Assembly: GCA_963711455.1 (NCBI GenBank)
Contig: CAVQEH010000006.1
Location: 372,001-436,000, forward strand
Origin: DATFVA01 sp963711455
Lineage (GTDB): Bacteria > Bacteroidota > Ignavibacteria > Ignavibacteriales > Ignavibacteriaceae
Length of the DNA: 64,000 bases
Reading direction: 5' to 3'
Part shown: positions 63,011 to 64,000 of the stretch, one piece after another
Numbering within the stretch: position 1 is the first letter of the stretch
Layout: every line of letters begins with the position of its first letter
The notes under the pieces: model-generated
Seen by the model: only the letters and a program-made list of their open reading frames with translations
Databases searched by the model: none
Told to the model about the DNA's origin: nothing
Program-made: the position numbers and the translations under genes

Positions 63011-64000
63011 ATGCGGTACTTATTCTTATTCATTGTTTTATGCACATTTCAGTCATTTGCACAAATAACACATCCGCTTCACTTTCAATTACAAAGTGAC
63101 AGCATATCAAATACAGAATCGTTTCTATTGGGACTGCCCGATAACAGTTTGATGATGTTCTGGTACGATAGTACATCACATACAATTAATTCATCAAGAA
63201 GCACTGACCAGGGAATGAACTGGAATGAATTTAACATAGTTTATATTTCTTATAATCATCCTGACTTTGAATTAAATGCAGTTGTTCTTAATTCAGGGAG
63301 AATTATTCTTTCATTTCAGGAATTTCATTATTATGTAATATATTCTGATGATAACGGATTGACATGGAGTGATAAGATTGAATTACCCACTACGGCATTA
63401 CCTTTCCAAAGAAGATTGGTAAAATTCACAAGTTTGTCAAAACTTGAAAGTGGAAAAACTGTCTTTGTCTATAGCTATAGAGCTGTTATTGATACAATAG
63501 GTATCTATTTAATCAGTTCCTATGAGGGAATAAATTGGGGAGCAATTCAAATCATCGATTCAACCGGACGGAATGGAAATATTATTAATGTTAATTCAAA
63601 TAAAGATATCCTGGTATATGAAACTACTGATACTCCTGATATAGATTTGGTATTTCGTACCAGTACAGATGACGGTAATACGTGGTCGGACAAACAAACA
63701 TTATTAAGCGATGGTTTTAATAATCAGAAGCCCCGTCTGATAAAGGATAACTCAGGCAAGTTGTGGTTATTGTACTATAGAGATGATCCTACCGCTTTTC
63801 AAAATTATAGACAGAATGAAATTTATTATATGACAAGCACAGATGAAGGAGATACCTGGAATCAGTCGGAAAAATTTACAAATTATGTTGGTGAAGATAA
63901 GCTATTGAGTCTTTCAGACTATAACGGTTCTCCAATAGCTTCATTTACAACAGGCAGGGATTTTTATTATGACAATAAGTCATTTCAGATTTATTACGGT
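63011..64000 (+). CDS. Asp-box (BNR) sialidase-like secreted protein, 3' end outside the window
   Basis: 330 codons are visible from ATG 63011 to the window end with no stop. A signal peptide (LFLFIVLCTFQSFAQ) comes first. Five Asp-box motifs of the S-x-D-x-G-x-T-W form are visible: STDQGMNW, SDDNGLTW, SYEGINW, STDDGNTW and STDEGDTW, at spacings of a beta-propeller. Such proteins include sialidases and other glycan-binding or -cutting enzymes. GGAGAG upstream is the ribosome site. It is probably T9SS cargo like its neighbour, but the C-terminus is not seen. Confidence 0.75.
   Translation, partial: MRYLFLFIVLCTFQSFAQITHPLHFQLQSDSISNTESFLLGLPDNSLMMFWYDSTSHTINSSRSTDQGMNWNEFNIVYISYNHPDFELNAVVLNSGRIILSFQEFHYYVIYSDDNGLTWSDKIELPTTALPFQRRLVKFTSLSKLESGKTVFVYSYRAVIDTIGIYLISSYEGINWGAIQIIDSTGRNGNIINVNSNKDILVYETTDTPDIDLVFRTSTDDGNTWSDKQTLLSDGFNNQKPRLIKDNSGKLWLLYYRDDPTAFQNYRQNEIYYMTSTDEGDTWNQSEKFTNYVGEDKLLSLSDYNGSPIASFTTGRDFYYDNKSFQIYYG

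Noticed and set aside
1..64000. CRISPR arrays, tRNA or rRNA genes, insertion sequences
   Set aside because: No direct-repeat/spacer pattern, cloverleaf or transposase sequence was seen. The strong DNA repeats at about 9.7, 16.8, 19.2 and 21.6 kb are the conserved signalling domains of the four receptors.

Overview
The window is AT-rich and reads like a chromosome fragment of a motile, flagellated member of the Ignavibacteria (Bacteroidota/Chlorobiota group). Three signs point that way: a type IX secretion C-terminal sorting tail typical of Ignavibacteriales near position 62950, SPIIA-like lipoproteins and beta-barrel proteins of Bacteroidota style, and a small palindromic repeat inside chrA of a kind often seen in these genomes. 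The taxonomy is inferred; no rRNA marker is present.

Region 1 (1-9269) is the right-hand end of a phage-defence island. It holds pglZ and brxL of a BREX system whose brxA/B/C and pglX must lie to the left. A tight group follows: a PD-(D/E)XK-type protein, an AIPR-family protein, a CBS-HEPN fusion with a clear R-x4-H motif, a frameshifted uracil-DNA-glycosylase-like gene and a truncated DUF429 gene. The decayed genes and a 420-base gene-free stretch mark the island's edge.

Region 2 (9270-36922) is a chemotaxis and flagellar block. It has four methyl-accepting chemotaxis proteins (one with a CXXCH haem motif, one with a Cache-HAMP-PAS layout), a four-PAS histidine kinase, a TonB-like partner of one receptor and a bacteriohemerythrin. 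An operon HEAT protein-cheR-RR-cheY-cheZ-cheA-cheB-hypothetical follows, then flgB-flgC-orf-fliE-fliF-fliG-fliH-fliI-fliJ-motE. Six sites with spacing exactly 8-N11-8 and a CGATAA-type -10 box lie in front of receptor, kinase and che genes and look like sigma-28 promoters. No cheW, cheD or cheC is in the window. Three receptors share a C-terminal tail that could be a tether.

Region 3 (37276-50176) starts with a small membrane protein, a CE2-type esterase and a methyltransferase. It continues with a long minus-strand redox and metalloid operon: ArsR repressor, two glutaredoxin-sized thioredoxins, an ArsP-type permease, periplasmic thioredoxin-fold proteins, a CcdA-type electron carrier, a broken TetR gene, two FmdE-like proteins, a TauE exporter, a porin and a chromate transporter. 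A perfect 10-2-10 palindrome upstream of arsR is the likely operator. A thioredoxin-type arsenate reductase gene lies on the other strand.

Region 4 (50437-64000) carries pbpC with its alpha-2-macroglobulin partner, then an 870-base gene-free stretch containing an orphan intrinsic terminator preceded by a 16-codon ORF. It ends with surface proteins: a beta-barrel protein, a frameshifted T9SS cargo protein and the start of an Asp-box (sialidase-like) protein that runs off the window.
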